Assembly: GCA_900318275.1 (NCBI GenBank)
Contig: ONJY01000004.1
Coordinates: 1 to 64,000, forward strand
Length of the DNA stretch: 64,000 nucleotides
DNA from: an uncultured Bacteroidales bacterium
GTDB taxonomy: Bacteria > Bacteroidota > Bacteroidia > Bacteroidales > P3
Reading direction: 5' to 3'
A model generated the notes under the pieces. That model was not told the DNA's origin, did not search any database, and worked only from the letters and a program-made list of their open reading frames with translations. The translations under genes were made by a program, and so were the position numbers. Below, one piece after another: positions 51,411-60,081 of the stretch (position 1 is the first letter of the stretch; every line of letters starts with the position of its first letter).

Positions 51411-52417
51411 CAAAATGCGGTGTCGATAAGGTTCTCCATGGTAGTCTTTGGGTCGGCGCCTTCGTAGAGGATGCTGTATATGGCCTCGGCTATGGGCACC
51501 ACATGCTGTGCGTTGTGCTTCATGGCCAGCATGTGCAGGTTCTTTACCGAGTAGTAGCCTTCGGCCACGGAACCCGTGCGTGCGAAGACGTCGGCCGGGC
51601 GCTCGCCTTTGGCCACTGCCTCGCCCAGCGCGCGGTTGCGGCTGTGGCGCGACCAGCAGGTGACCACCAGGTCGCCCATGTAGTAGCTGTCGTATATGTT
51701 GCGGTCCGCGAACGGCAGGTTGTGGTCCAGCAGGTTGTGCATCTCGCGCATGGCTGCTGCGGTGAGTACGGCGTTGAGGTTGTCGCCGTAGCTGAGTCCC
51801 TGGCAGATGCCGGCGGCTATGGCGTAGATGTTCTTCATGAGGCCACAGCGCTCTACGCCGTCGATGTCCACCGTGGTGTTGGTGTGGAGATAGCGGCATT
51901 GCAGCATTGCGGCCATCTCGTCGGCCAGCGCCTTGTTAGACGACGCCAGTGTGAGGAAGGTCGGCATCTCGTGGCATACCTCCTCGGCATGGCTCGGGCC
52001 GCTGGCCACGCAGATGTCGTCGATGCTTACGCCGAAGTGCTCCTGCAGGTATATGGACACGCTTGTCACGCAGTCGGGTACGCTGCCTTTCACCGCCGAG
52101 GTTATTTTCTTGCCGCGGAAAACGTCCTTGGGCAGGACGGAGAGCACCTGGTGTACATAGGCCGACGGTATGGCCAACAGCAAGTGGCTGCTGGCAGCTA
52201 TAACGTCGGCGAGGTTGGTGCTCACATGGAGACGGCTGGCGTCGAGTTTGGCTTCGGGCAGGTGGCGCGGATTGTGTCCGTCGCGAAGAATTATTTCCTT
52301 CGTTTCCTCACCTCTTACCCACCAATTCACCTCGCGGCCGTCCCTCTCAAGCAATATTTTGACCAATGCAGTGGCCCAACTGCCGCTGCCTATCATTCCT
52401 ATCATCTTCATTATCAT
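51410..52417 (-). CDS. gpsA: Glycerol-3-phosphate dehydrogenase [NAD(P)+]
   Basis: Makes sn-glycerol-3-phosphate for phospholipids. The 335 aa have the N-terminal Rossmann motif IGMIGSGSWATALVKIL, AIPSAYVHQVL, SGPSHAEEVCHEMPTFLTLAS, the catalytic lysine in GLMKNIYAIAAGICQGLSYGDNLNAVL, and GDLVVTCWSRHSRNRALG. A second ATG (52411) is possible. Paired with the acyltransferase gene in one operon. Confidence 0.95.
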   Translation of the reverse strand: MIMKMIGMIGSGSWATALVKILLERDGREVNWWVRGEETKEIILRDGHNPRHLPEAKLDASRLHVSTNLADVIAASSHLLLAIPSAYVHQVLSVLPKDVFRGKKITSAVKGSVPDCVTSVSIYLQEHFGVSIDDICVASGPSHAEEVCHEMPTFLTLASSNKALADEMAAMLQCRYLHTNTTVDIDGVERCGLMKNIYAIAAGICQGLSYGDNLNAVLTAAAMREMHNLLDHNLPFADRNIYDSYYMGDLVVTCWSRHSRNRALGEAVAKGERPADVFARTGSVAEGYYSVKNLHMLAMKHNAQHVVPIAEAIYSILYEGADPKTTMENLIDTAF

Positions 52418-52464
52418 TTAATCCACCCATGCATTGCACATAATGCCCCGGGCGAAAAGATTTG

Positions 52465-52472
52465 CAAAGATA
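52465..52472 (-). promoter_or_regulatory. Candidate -7 element of gpsA
   Basis: Minus-strand TATCTTTG 48 bp before the ATG at 52417. A clear TTTG at the expected distance is missing. Confidence 0.5.
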
Positions 52473-52548
52473 GGGCTTTTATTTCACACTTTATAACATA
52501 TTAATGTTAAAAATATTTAATTCCGGCATGGCGTTTCCATGGAGCCGG

Positions 52549-52647
52549 TACGGAGCCCCTACGGCCCACCTTCGGCATTTCTTCAGTGGAAGGCCGTCGG
52601 AAGGCCGAAGGGGAGCCGAGGAGGGGCCGAAGGGACTCCGTGGGGGT
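52549..52647. repeat. 11-bp-period palindromic element (copy E)
   Basis: Nine units: TACGGAGCCCC, TACGGCCCACC, TTCGGCATTTC, TTCAGTGGAAG, GCCGTCGGAAG, GCCGAAGGGGA, GCCGAGGAGGG, GCCGAAGGGAC, TCCGTGGGGGT. Left TNCGG and right GCCG units mirror each other. Unit TTCGGCATTTC is identical in copy B. Confidence 0.85.
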
Positions 52648-52683
52648 GAAGGGTGGTGTCCGTTGCCGGCGAGGGGGATGTGT

Positions 52684-52722
52684 ATAAAAAAAGAGAGGCA
52701 CCTCCATAAGGAGATGCCTTCT
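52684..52722 (-). terminator. Terminator of the HU gene
   Basis: On the minus strand AAGGCATCTCC (52710-52720) pairs, with one wobble, with GGAGGTGCCT, and the stem runs into CTCTTTTTTT. Confidence 0.85.
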
Positions 52723-52747
52723 TTTGCGTTGTAAGGTTCAGAAAGCC

Positions 52748-53044
52748 TTATTTCTTTTTGGCGGCTTTTTTGGCACCCTTCTTGGCGAGCAGGTTGCTGC
52801 CAGCCTTGAACTTGGCGACCTTCTTGGCGGGCACTTTCACTTTCTCGCCGGTCTGGGGGTTCTTGGCGGTGCGGGCTTTACGCTCGACGACGCTGAAGGT
52901 ACCGAAGCCGATGAGGCTGACCTTCTGGCCTTTGTTCAGCTGCTCCTGGATGGAGGCGAAGCAGGCGTTCATTGCAGCCTTGGCGGCGACTTTGGTCATG
53001 CCGGTCTTGGCGGCCATTGCGTTAACAAGTTCAGTTTTGTTCAT
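52748..53044 (-). CDS. HU-family histone-like DNA-binding protein
   Basis: 98 aa. MNKTELVNAMAAKTGMTKVAAKAAMNACFASIQEQL is the helical dimerisation part. VSLIGFGTFSVVERKARTAKNPQTGEKVKVPAKKVAKFKAG is the beta-arm with the conserved RxGRNPxTG-like segment. The tail is Lys/Ala-rich (KKGAKKAAKKK). A single-gene unit with its own strong promoter and terminator, as expected for an abundant nucleoid protein. Confidence 0.95.
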   Translation of the reverse strand: MNKTELVNAMAAKTGMTKVAAKAAMNACFASIQEQLNKGQKVSLIGFGTFSVVERKARTAKNPQTGEKVKVPAKKVAKFKAGSNLLAKKGAKKAAKKK

Positions 53045-53093
53045 GGTGTAATGTGTTAAAATGTTAATAATGATGGTCTTTTATTTTTCGCTG

Positions 53094-53126
53094 CAAATGT
53101 ATACATATTTTTTGATATGCACCAAA
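53094..53126 (-). promoter_or_regulatory. Promoter of the HU gene
   Basis: Minus-strand TTTG (53123-53126), 21 bases, then TACATTTG (53094-53101). Leader of about 45 nt. Confidence 0.75.
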
Positions 53127-53155
53127 TTTTTTTTATGTTTTTTTTAACTTTTTTT

Positions 53156-54106
53156 TCACGACAATTGCTGCTGTACTGATTTCCAGTCGCTTAGAGAATT
53201 GCCGCGTAAGAAGTCTTCGATGAGATTTCTTTTTTTTCCAGCCATTTGCAGTTCTAAAATATGCACAAAACCACCTGCTGTTGCGATTTTTAGCACCTTT
53301 TTGCCATCGCAAATCAGTGCTCCGCAAGGCATTTCGTGATGCTCGTTGATGGGCTTTACAGAATATACCTTGAATGGCACGATGTCGCCTTTGGGGTTGG
53401 CAAGGTTCATGATGGCGGCGGGGTAGGGGGCGAGGCCACGCACGAAGCGGTCCACCTCGGCGGCGGTGCGGCTGAAGTCGATGAGGCAATCGTCTTTGAA
53501 TATCTTTGGAGCCGGACAGGCCGAACCCTGTTGTGGCGAAGGGTTGAGTGTTCCTGCGGCTATGCCGTCGATGGTGCGCACTACGAGGCTGCGGCCCATG
53601 GCGGCCAGACGGTCGTGCAGGCTGCCTGCTGTCTCGTCGGGGGCTATTGGGATGCGTTCCTGCAGGAGGATGGCCCCCTCGTCAATTTGGTGATTCAGCA
53701 GGAATGTGGTGACGCCGGTTTGTTGTTCGCCGTTTATGATGGCCCAGTTTATTGGGGCTGCGCCGCGATAGCGTGGCAGAAGTGAGGCGTGTAGGTTGAA
53801 GGTGCCGTGCGGCGGCATGTTCCACACAGCCTCGGGAAGCATGCGGAAGGCTACGACCACGAAGACGTCGGCCTTGTATGCGGCAAGGGAGTTGAGGAAC
53901 GCCGGGTCGCGCAGCTTTTCGGGTTGGAGCAGCGGCAGGTTGTGCGCCAAGGCATACTCTTTCACGGCGCTGTAGATGACTTTCTGGCCGCGCCCTGCCT
54001 GTCGGTCGGGTACGGTGACCACCGCCGCCACCTCGTGGCTCGACTGCACGATGGCGTCGAGGCTCTCTACGGCGAAATCCGGTGTGCCAAAGAATACTAC
54101 TCTCAT
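53156..54106 (-). CDS. fmt: Methionyl-tRNA formyltransferase
   Basis: Formylates initiator Met-tRNA. The 316 aa begin at MRVVFFGTPDFAVESLDAI; an in-frame extension upstream runs into ribH sequence and is not real. HASLLPRYRGAAPINWAIINGEQQTGVTTF contains the catalytic histidine, then DEGAILLQE. The C-terminal domain (LIDFSRTAAEVDRFVRGLAPYPAAIM) is present. It lies 2 bp after ribH in a run ribH-fmt, preceded by the rpoN/M23 gene. Confidence 0.96.
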   Translation of the reverse strand: MRVVFFGTPDFAVESLDAIVQSSHEVAAVVTVPDRQAGRGQKVIYSAVKEYALAHNLPLLQPEKLRDPAFLNSLAAYKADVFVVVAFRMLPEAVWNMPPHGTFNLHASLLPRYRGAAPINWAIINGEQQTGVTTFLLNHQIDEGAILLQERIPIAPDETAGSLHDRLAAMGRSLVVRTIDGIAAGTLNPSPQQGSACPAPKIFKDDCLIDFSRTAAEVDRFVRGLAPYPAAIMNLANPKGDIVPFKVYSVKPINEHHEMPCGALICDGKKVLKIATAGGFVHILELQMAGKKRNLIEDFLRGNSLSDWKSVQQQLS

Positions 54107-54108
54107 GG

Positions 54109-54612
54109 TCAGAATGGCAGGTCTGGTGTCAGGGAGTCTTTGTAGGCGCACATCTTGAGCGCTGTGACGGCGCCTTCCACACCTTTGTTGCCGTGTTTGC
54201 CGCCCGAGCGGTCGAGGGCCTGCTCCATGGTGTCGGTGGTGAGGACGCTGAAGATGACAGGGCGCTTGTGCTTGAGGGCTACATTGGTGAGTCCTTGCGA
54301 CACAGCCTGGCAGATAAACTCGAAGTGACGTGTCTCGCCTTGTATCACGCATCCGATGCAGATGACGGCGTCGATGTCGTAGCAGCAGCCAAGCATCATG
54401 TCGGCAGCGGAGCTCAGCTCGAAGGTGCCTGGCACGCGGCGCACGGTAATGTCTTTTTTCTTCACGCCGTGTTTCCTAAGGATGTCCACGGCGCCTTTAA
54501 GCATGGCGTCGGTTACCTCGGGGTTCCATTCCGCCGCTATCACACCTATCTTGCGGCCCTTGCCGTCGGCCACGCTGGCCGTATTGTATTCCGACAGGTT
54601 GGTTTTCTTCAT
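54109..54612 (-). CDS. ribH: 6,7-dimethyl-8-ribityllumazine synthase
   Basis: Penultimate step of riboflavin synthesis. 167 aa from the ATG at 54612 (MKKTNLSEYN); IGVIAAEWNPEVTDAM and VPGTFELSSAADMML bind the substrate; ICIGCVIQGETRHFEFIC and PVIFSVLTTDTMEQALDRSGGKHGNKG complete the family pattern. It starts 8 bp after the rpoN/M23 stop. ribD is 50 kb away. Confidence 0.96.
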   Translation of the reverse strand: MKKTNLSEYNTASVADGKGRKIGVIAAEWNPEVTDAMLKGAVDILRKHGVKKKDITVRRVPGTFELSSAADMMLGCCYDIDAVICIGCVIQGETRHFEFICQAVSQGLTNVALKHKRPVIFSVLTTDTMEQALDRSGGKHGNKGVEGAVTALKMCAYKDSLTPDLPF

Positions 54613-54620
54613 GGTCTTGT

Positions 54621-56894
54621 CTAAAAGTCTTTGGGGTTTATCGTTGATGTCTGTGACTTGCGGTTTTTCTTGCCTTCGCGTATCCTGCTGCTGTCTGCCT
54701 TGTACTCCAGTTCCTCGCCTTTGCGGGGCTTGGTGATGCCGAAATAGCTCTTGTCGAGGTGCAGACGCCGTGTGCGCAACGAGTAGTTGCTGAAGTCCAG
54801 AATCCACTCCGGGTCAAAGGGCTGGTAGAGGAAGCGGCACTCGAAGTGCAGGTGCGGGCCGGTGCTGTTGCCGGTATTGCCACCGAGGCCTATCACTTCG
54901 CCGGCCGTCACTTGCTGGCCGAGCTTGACGTTTATCTTTGAGAGGTGCCCGTAGAGGGTCTCCAGGCCGTTGGGATGGCGCAGCACTATGCAGTTGCCGT
55001 AGCCGCCCATGCGCGACGCTATACGCACGGTGCCACCGAAAGCGGCGTGTATCGGCTCACCGGTGCGCAGTCGTATGTCCACGCCGTGGTGTCCACGCTG
55101 CCACCGCCAACCGTAGGGGCTCGTCTTCATGTCTTTCACGGGGAAGCAGAAGTCCGTGGAGTCTTTCGCCAATACAATGTTAATCTCGTCCGGCAGCATG
55201 TCCACCTTTGTGCGTCCGTGTGGATTCACGCGGTTGTGCGGGAATGCGTCGTACCAAAGCGGTACCATGCATGCGTCGAGCGGCAGCGCCGCTCTCGTTT
55301 CGGATGGAGCCTCTTCTTTCGGCTGCCGTTGTACCTTAGGCTGAGCCACGCTCTTGGCCTCAACGGTCTTGGGTGCCGTTTTCGGCGTTGCCTCTTTTTT
55401 GGTGGCGCGCTCCATGCGTGCAGCCTTTTCGAGGCGTGCGGCTATGATGCTGTCGTAGTATGACTGCGCCGACGCTGAAGCGTGCATCGCCAGGAGCAGT
55501 ATCACTATCGCCAAGGTGCGGCGCAGGCGGGCCACAGGTATGCCCAGCTGCTCGCGGTATTTCGCCACCGTGCGGCGTGCTATGGGCAGCCCTTTCTCGT
55601 TGAAGAGCTTGGTGAGGGCGTCGTCCGACAAGGGGTTGTGCTTGTCCTCTGCGGCAATGGCGTCGGAGAGGCATTGCTTGATGGTCTCCACCGACACCTC
55701 CTCGCCGCCGTCTGTCGACATGCCCTTCGAGAAGCATTCCTTGAGGGGTATGGTGCCGAAGTCGGTCTGCAGGTACTTGCTGTTGGCCATACGGCTCACG
55801 GTGCTTATGTCGAGCCCCGTTGCTTCGGCCACCTCGCGCTGGCGTAGGGGCACCAGCAGGTCGCTGTTGCCGGTGAGCAGGAACTGGCGCTGGTGCTTCA
55901 CGATGTAGCGCATGATGCGTGCTATGGTGTCGTGACGTTGCTGCAGCAAGTCTATGAACATCTGTGCATCGGCCTGCTTGGTGCGCAGGAAGCGCAGCGT
56001 CTCGCGGTCGCCGCCCTCTTTCTCCATAGCCGCCAGCATGTCGGTGTAGTAGGTGTTGAGGCTTAGTTTAGGCAGATGGGTGTCGTTGAGGAAGAAGCTC
56101 AACTGCCCGTCGTGCTGCGTGAGCACTATGTCGGGGGTGATGTAGGCAGCGGTGTCGCTGTCCTCGTTGTCCGACCCCAGCGGTTTGGGATTCAGGCTTC
56201 GTATGGTGTCGGCGGCGGCCTCCATCTCCTCTTCGCTTATGCCGAGAGCCTGGCAGATACGTGCGTAGCGGTGGTTGGCGAAGTCGTCGAAGTGGTCCTT
56301 CACTATGGTTGTGGCCATCGTCGCGTCGTCCATGCGCTCCAGCTGCAGCAGCAGGCATTCCTGCAGGCTGCGGGCACCTATACCTGCCGGGTCGAGGCTT
56401 TGTATGATGCGCAGCACCTCCTCCACCTCCTCCTGTGTGGCGTCGATACCTTGGCGGAAGGCCAGGTCGTTGGTCACCAGCGCCAGGTCGCGTCCCAGGT
56501 AGCCGGCATCGTCCAGCGTGCCCACCAGCTCGGTGGCTATCTTCTGCTGACGCTCGGTCAGCGGGCGCAGGGCAAGCTGCTGCATGAGCCGCTCCGAGGC
56601 CGACAGGCTGTCGCTCACCACAAACTCACGGCGCACATCGTTGGGGTCGCTCTCCTGGTGTTCGCGGTAGTCGTAGTCGTAATCATCGTCCTCGTCGCTG
56701 TCCCAATCCGACCGGTTGTCGGTCGGCGGCAGCGGCATCTCGTCCTGCACTTCGGCCTCAAGCAGGGGGTTCTTCTCCATCTCCTCCTTGATGGCCTGTT
56801 CCAGCTCCGTGACAGGCAACTGCAGCAGCCGCATCAGCTGTATTTGCTGAGGCGAGAGTTTCTGCTGCAGTTGCTGTCGCTGGATCTGTTTCAT
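54621..56894 (-). CDS. rpoN: Sigma-54 (RpoN) fused in frame to an M23-type peptidase
   Basis: 757 aa in one open frame. Residues 1-~50 are sigma-54 region I (Gln/Leu-rich, LSPQQIQLMRLLQLPVTELEQAI), an acidic linker follows, then the core-binding domain, the HTH (VAEATGLDISTVSRMANSKYLQTDFG) and the RpoN box ARRTVAKYRE at 439-448. Six residues later a signal/anchor segment starts (about 456-476, RRTLAIVILLLAMHASASA-Q). The rest is a periplasmic-type M23 domain with HxxxD at H602/D606 and HLH at 681-683, both catalytic. The sigma part should be cytosolic and the peptidase outside. A GTG at 55535 could instead start the peptidase alone (304 aa). Confidence 0.85.
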   Translation of the reverse strand: MKQIQRQQLQQKLSPQQIQLMRLLQLPVTELEQAIKEEMEKNPLLEAEVQDEMPLPPTDNRSDWDSDEDDDYDYDYREHQESDPNDVRREFVVSDSLSASERLMQQLALRPLTERQQKIATELVGTLDDAGYLGRDLALVTNDLAFRQGIDATQEEVEEVLRIIQSLDPAGIGARSLQECLLLQLERMDDATMATTIVKDHFDDFANHRYARICQALGISEEEMEAAADTIRSLNPKPLGSDNEDSDTAAYITPDIVLTQHDGQLSFFLNDTHLPKLSLNTYYTDMLAAMEKEGGDRETLRFLRTKQADAQMFIDLLQQRHDTIARIMRYIVKHQRQFLLTGNSDLLVPLRQREVAEATGLDISTVSRMANSKYLQTDFGTIPLKECFSKGMSTDGGEEVSVETIKQCLSDAIAAEDKHNPLSDDALTKLFNEKGLPIARRTVAKYREQLGIPVARLRRTLAIVILLLAMHASASAQSYYDSIIAARLEKAARMERATKKEATPKTAPKTVEAKSVAQPKVQRQPKEEAPSETRAALPLDACMVPLWYDAFPHNRVNPHGRTKVDMLPDEINIVLAKDSTDFCFPVKDMKTSPYGWRWQRGHHGVDIRLRTGEPIHAAFGGTVRIASRMGGYGNCIVLRHPNGLETLYGHLSKINVKLGQQVTAGEVIGLGGNTGNSTGPHLHFECRFLYQPFDPEWILDFSNYSLRTRRLHLDKSYFGITKPRKGEELEYKADSSRIREGKKNRKSQTSTINPKDF

Positions 56895-56897
56895 GGT

Positions 56898-59057
56898 TTA
56901 TCTCACGATGTCCATCTCTTCGATGAGGTTCTTGGCACCGGCGTAGATGTCGATGACCCAGAGCATGTAGCGGCTGTCGAGGCAGATGCAGCGCTGCAGG
57001 TTCTCCTCGAAGTCTATGTCGCCGCTCATGGCCTCGCTGTTGCCGTCGAAGGCCAGGCCTATCAGCACGCCATTGCCGTTGATGACGGGCGAGCCGCTGT
57101 TGCCGCCGGTGATGTCGTTGTTGGTGATGAAGCAGGTGGGCATCTCACCCTTCTTGTTGGTGTAGGAGCCGAACTCCTTGGCCTCGTAGAGCTTCTTCAG
57201 GCGCTCCGGCACAGCAAACTCGCTGCTCGTCGGGTCCTCCTTCTCTATGACGCCCTTCATCGTGGTGTAGTGGTGGTAGGTGACGCCGTCCTTGGGCTCA
57301 TAGCTCATCACGTTGCCGTAGGTGAGGCGTATGGTGCTGTTGGCGTCGGGCGACATCAGCTTCTTGCCCTCGTTCATCTGGAGCACACCGTCCGTGAAGT
57401 CGCGTATGCCGCGCTGCAGGCCGTCCTTGCTCTCCTGCGACACTTCTTCGTCGGCGCTGAAGTATAGATCCAGAGCCTCATTGCCGGCAGCCCACATGGG
57501 GTCTTTCAAGAGCTGTTTGAGGTTGGGCTTGTTCATGAAGCGGTTCACGCTCTCCTCGTTGGCGAAGATGCTCTTGCTGTAGAGGTCGTTGGTGTACTTC
57601 TCCCAGTCGCCCTTGTATTTCTTCTGGGCGGTCTTGAGGAACTCGGGGCAGATATCGGGGTTGATGTGTGCGTAGACATAGCCGAAGAGGGCTGCCGTCA
57701 GGCGGCGGTCCACCTGCTCGTCGTAGTCCTTGAAGAAGCTGGCCACATAGCTGTCATGGCGGCTAAGGTTGGCCTCCTTGTCCTGCTCCAGGTCGCGCTT
57801 GAACCTGTTGCCCAGGCTTGCGGCCATCAGCGGGGCCTCCGAGCCCATCAGCAGGCCTTCCATCACATACATGAGGGCCTCCTCGCTCTTGGCGCGGTCG
57901 GCATAGCCTTTCTCTATCAGGCCGAGGGCGCGGCCATACTTCGGAGCCTGGAAGCGGGCCCACTCGCTGTACTCTTTCTCCACCTCCTTCTTCAGACCCA
58001 GGGTGTTCAGAGCCTTCAAGGCCTTGTTCTGCTCGTTGCTGTACTTCCAGTAGTTCGAGCAGCTGGCATACTTCGAAGCGTATTTGATGCGCGTCTGCTG
58101 GCTGGCGGCCATCTCCTCGCGCAGGATGTTGATCTTCACGGTGCGTATCTCGTAGCGCAGCTTGTTGCTGATGTTCATCGTCTCCTCGAGGCCGTAGCTC
58201 GTCAGGAAGTGGTCGGTAGTGCCGGGGAAGCCCATGACCATAGCGAAGTCGCCGTCGCGCAGCTCACCGGCGCTCACGGGCAGGTGGTGCTTCGGCTGCA
58301 GGGGTATGTTCTCCTTGCTGTAGGGGGCAGGGTTGCCCTCCTTGTCGGTGTAGATGCGGAACATGCTGAAGTCGCATGTGTGGCGCGGCCACGACCAGTT
58401 GTCGGTGTCGCCGCCGAACTTGCCCATCGACGAAGGGGGAGCACCCACCAGGCGCACGTCCTTGTAGATGATGTGCACGAAGAGGAAGAACTGGTTGCCG
58501 TTGAACATCGGTATCACCTTGGCGTCATAGAGGGTGCCCTCCTTGGCCTTCTCGGCAATCTCGCCGCACACCTTCTTGATGGCCGCCTCGCGGTCGCCCT
58601 CGCTCATGTCGTCGCTCAGGGCTTCCTTCACCTTGTCGGTGACATCCTCCATGCGCACCAGTATCGAAGCCGTGAGGCCCGGGTTGGGCAGCTCCTGCTC
58701 CAAGGTGTAGGCCCAGAAGCCGTCGCGCAGATAGTCGTGCTCCACCGTCGAGTGGCTCTGCAGGTAGCCGTAGCCGCAATGGTGGTTGGTGCTGATCAGG
58801 CCCTGCTTGCTGATGATCTCGCCCGTGCAGAAGTGGCTGAAGGGGCGTCCATCGTGGCCGAGGCCCACGATGGCATCCTTCAGGCAGCTCTGGTTGACGC
58901 TGTAGATGTCCTCAGGCGTCAGCTTGAAGCCCTGCTTCTGCATGTCGCTGTAGTTCTTTCCGATTAGTGACAGAAGCCACATGCCCTCGTCGGCGCGCGC
59001 TGCGGTGGGCAGCATCAGCGCCAGGGCCAACGTAACGATTAAAGTGCGAATTTTCAT
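56898..59057 (-). CDS. S46-family dipeptidyl-peptidase, DPP7-like
   Basis: Exported serine peptidase that removes dipeptides from oligopeptides. 719 aa with signal peptide (LIVTLALALMLPTAARA). The S46 motifs are present: CTGEIISKQGLISTNHHCGYG (His, about residues 85-97), DNWSWPRHTCDFSMFRIYTD (Asp region), and the nucleophile in ITGGNSGSPVINGNGVLIGLAFDGN. The Gly in AFDGN at the position that is Arg in DPP11 suggests DPP7-like preference for hydrophobic P1. Single-gene unit with its own promoter; supports peptide-based growth. Confidence 0.92.
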   Translation of the reverse strand: MKIRTLIVTLALALMLPTAARADEGMWLLSLIGKNYSDMQKQGFKLTPEDIYSVNQSCLKDAIVGLGHDGRPFSHFCTGEIISKQGLISTNHHCGYGYLQSHSTVEHDYLRDGFWAYTLEQELPNPGLTASILVRMEDVTDKVKEALSDDMSEGDREAAIKKVCGEIAEKAKEGTLYDAKVIPMFNGNQFFLFVHIIYKDVRLVGAPPSSMGKFGGDTDNWSWPRHTCDFSMFRIYTDKEGNPAPYSKENIPLQPKHHLPVSAGELRDGDFAMVMGFPGTTDHFLTSYGLEETMNISNKLRYEIRTVKINILREEMAASQQTRIKYASKYASCSNYWKYSNEQNKALKALNTLGLKKEVEKEYSEWARFQAPKYGRALGLIEKGYADRAKSEEALMYVMEGLLMGSEAPLMAASLGNRFKRDLEQDKEANLSRHDSYVASFFKDYDEQVDRRLTAALFGYVYAHINPDICPEFLKTAQKKYKGDWEKYTNDLYSKSIFANEESVNRFMNKPNLKQLLKDPMWAAGNEALDLYFSADEEVSQESKDGLQRGIRDFTDGVLQMNEGKKLMSPDANSTIRLTYGNVMSYEPKDGVTYHHYTTMKGVIEKEDPTSSEFAVPERLKKLYEAKEFGSYTNKKGEMPTCFITNNDITGGNSGSPVINGNGVLIGLAFDGNSEAMSGDIDFEENLQRCICLDSRYMLWVIDIYAGAKNLIEEMDIVR

Positions 59058-59104
59058 TGTATTATTTGTATTTATTAATTAATTATTGTCTTTGTTCCAG
59101 TGTG

Positions 59105-59135
59105 CAAAGATACACATTATTTTTCATACGGCAAA
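59105..59135 (-). promoter_or_regulatory. Promoter of the S46 peptidase gene
   Basis: Minus-strand TTTG (59132-59135), 19 bases, then TATCTTTG (59105-59112); a full consensus match. Confidence 0.8.
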
Positions 59136-59190
59136 ATATTTTGTCCTCATAGCTTTTCCGTCCGTCCTCCCCTCGGAGTTGGTCCGGCAC

Positions 59191-59289
59191 TTCGACTATC
59201 GTTCGACCATCGTTTAACCATCCTTCGACCATATATGATGGTTAAACGATGGTCGAACGATGGTCGAAGGATGGTCGAACGGCCGATGG
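59191..59289. repeat. 11-bp-period palindromic element (copy D)
   Basis: Left units TTCGACTATCG, TTCGACCATCG, TTTAACCATCC, TTCGACCATAT; right units ATGATGGTTAA, ACGATGGTCGA (twice), AGGATGGTCGA. A 21-bp stretch (59202-59222) is an exact complement of 59237-59257. Among the listed elements it has the longest perfect inverted arm. Confidence 0.9.
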
Positions 59290-59540
59290 AAAGTCGGGTT
59301 AACTCCCTGCCTTCATCGTGGGGTGCGTGAGGGGGCGAGGTGGTAGGTGTCGGTCGGTTTTTTATCAACACCACAGGAAAGGGGTTCCGGCGGTCGGCGG
59401 CGGGTGGTTGGGTGCGGTGTACGATGCTGTGTGTCAGCGATGTGAAAAAATATTTTCATCGGAATGAAACTTTTTCCGAGAAGTTGCGTTTAGGGTTATG
59501 AACAACAAAAAAGGGTTAAAAAAAACAAAAAAAGTATTTT

Positions 59541-59574
59541 TTAGGCATTAATTGGAATTTTCTTCGTAATTTTA
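59541..59574 (+). promoter_or_regulatory. Candidate promoter of the mraZ-led cluster
   Basis: TTAG at 59541-59544, 22 bases, then TAATTTTA at 59567-59574. Both boxes deviate from TTTG and TAnnTTTG, so this is tentative. Confidence 0.4.
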
Positions 59575-59598
59575 CAACCTGAAAAAAAGTAGGTAAAA

Positions 59599-60081
59599 AT
59601 GGCCTTAATACTTGGAAAAGAATACTGTAAGGTGGACTCGAACGGTCGCTTCAAGTTCCCAATTGCCTTGAAGAGGCAGCTGGAAGCTGAGGACGGTCGT
59701 TTCGTGATACGCCGCAGCGTCTATGCCGAGTGTTTGGAGCTGTGGACTTACGCCAGTTTCAGGGAGGAAGTGGAGAAGTTGCAAGAGAAGCTTAACCCTT
59801 ACCGCCGCGAGGACCGCGACTTGCTGCGCAAGCTGACGGAGGGCAACATCATCGAGTTGGACACCAACGACCGACTCCTGATACCCGCCGAGCAGAAGGC
59901 AGTGGTGGCCGGTGCCAAAGAGGTGGTGCTGCAATCGACTGGCAAGTTCATCGAGCTCTGGGACCGCAAGGCCTACGACAAGATGGACAGCGAAGGCGGC
60001 GACTATGCACAGCGTGCAGAGGAGCTGCTGGGCCGCGTCCTCGCGGAGAGGAACGAACCAGTCGAGAGCAATGTCAAGTGA
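59599..60081 (+). CDS. mraZ: Division/cell-wall cluster regulator MraZ
   Basis: 160 aa, an AbrB-like DNA-binding protein that in other bacteria represses its own cluster. Two SpoVT/MraZ repeats: ILGKEYCKVDSNGRFKFPIALKRQLE (about 4-29) and IIELDTNDRLLIPAEQKAVVAGAKEVVL (about 82-109), each ending in the family strand pattern. It is the first gene of the mraZ-rsmH-ftsL-ftsI-murE cluster. Its 3' end overlaps rsmH by 11 bp. Confidence 0.95.
   Translation: MALILGKEYCKVDSNGRFKFPIALKRQLEAEDGRFVIRRSVYAECLELWTYASFREEVEKLQEKLNPYRREDRDLLRKLTEGNIIELDTNDRLLIPAEQKAVVAGAKEVVLQSTGKFIELWDRKAYDKMDSEGGDYAQRAEELLGRVLAERNEPVESNVK

Larger units (their letters stand above)
52418..52747. other. Intergenic gap between gpsA and the HU gene
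   Basis: 330 bp with the gpsA promoter (52465-52472), 11-bp element E (52549-52647) and the HU terminator (52693-52720). Confidence 0.7.
59058..59598. other. Intergenic gap between the S46 peptidase gene and mraZ
   Basis: 540 bp with the S46 promoter, palindromic element D (59191-59289) and a candidate mraZ promoter. 59,300-59,520 shows no gene. Confidence 0.7.

Noticed and set aside
54107..54352. Longer fmt start upstream of 54106
   Set aside because: It would overlap ribH in another frame, and the family N-terminus begins at MRVVFFGTPDF.
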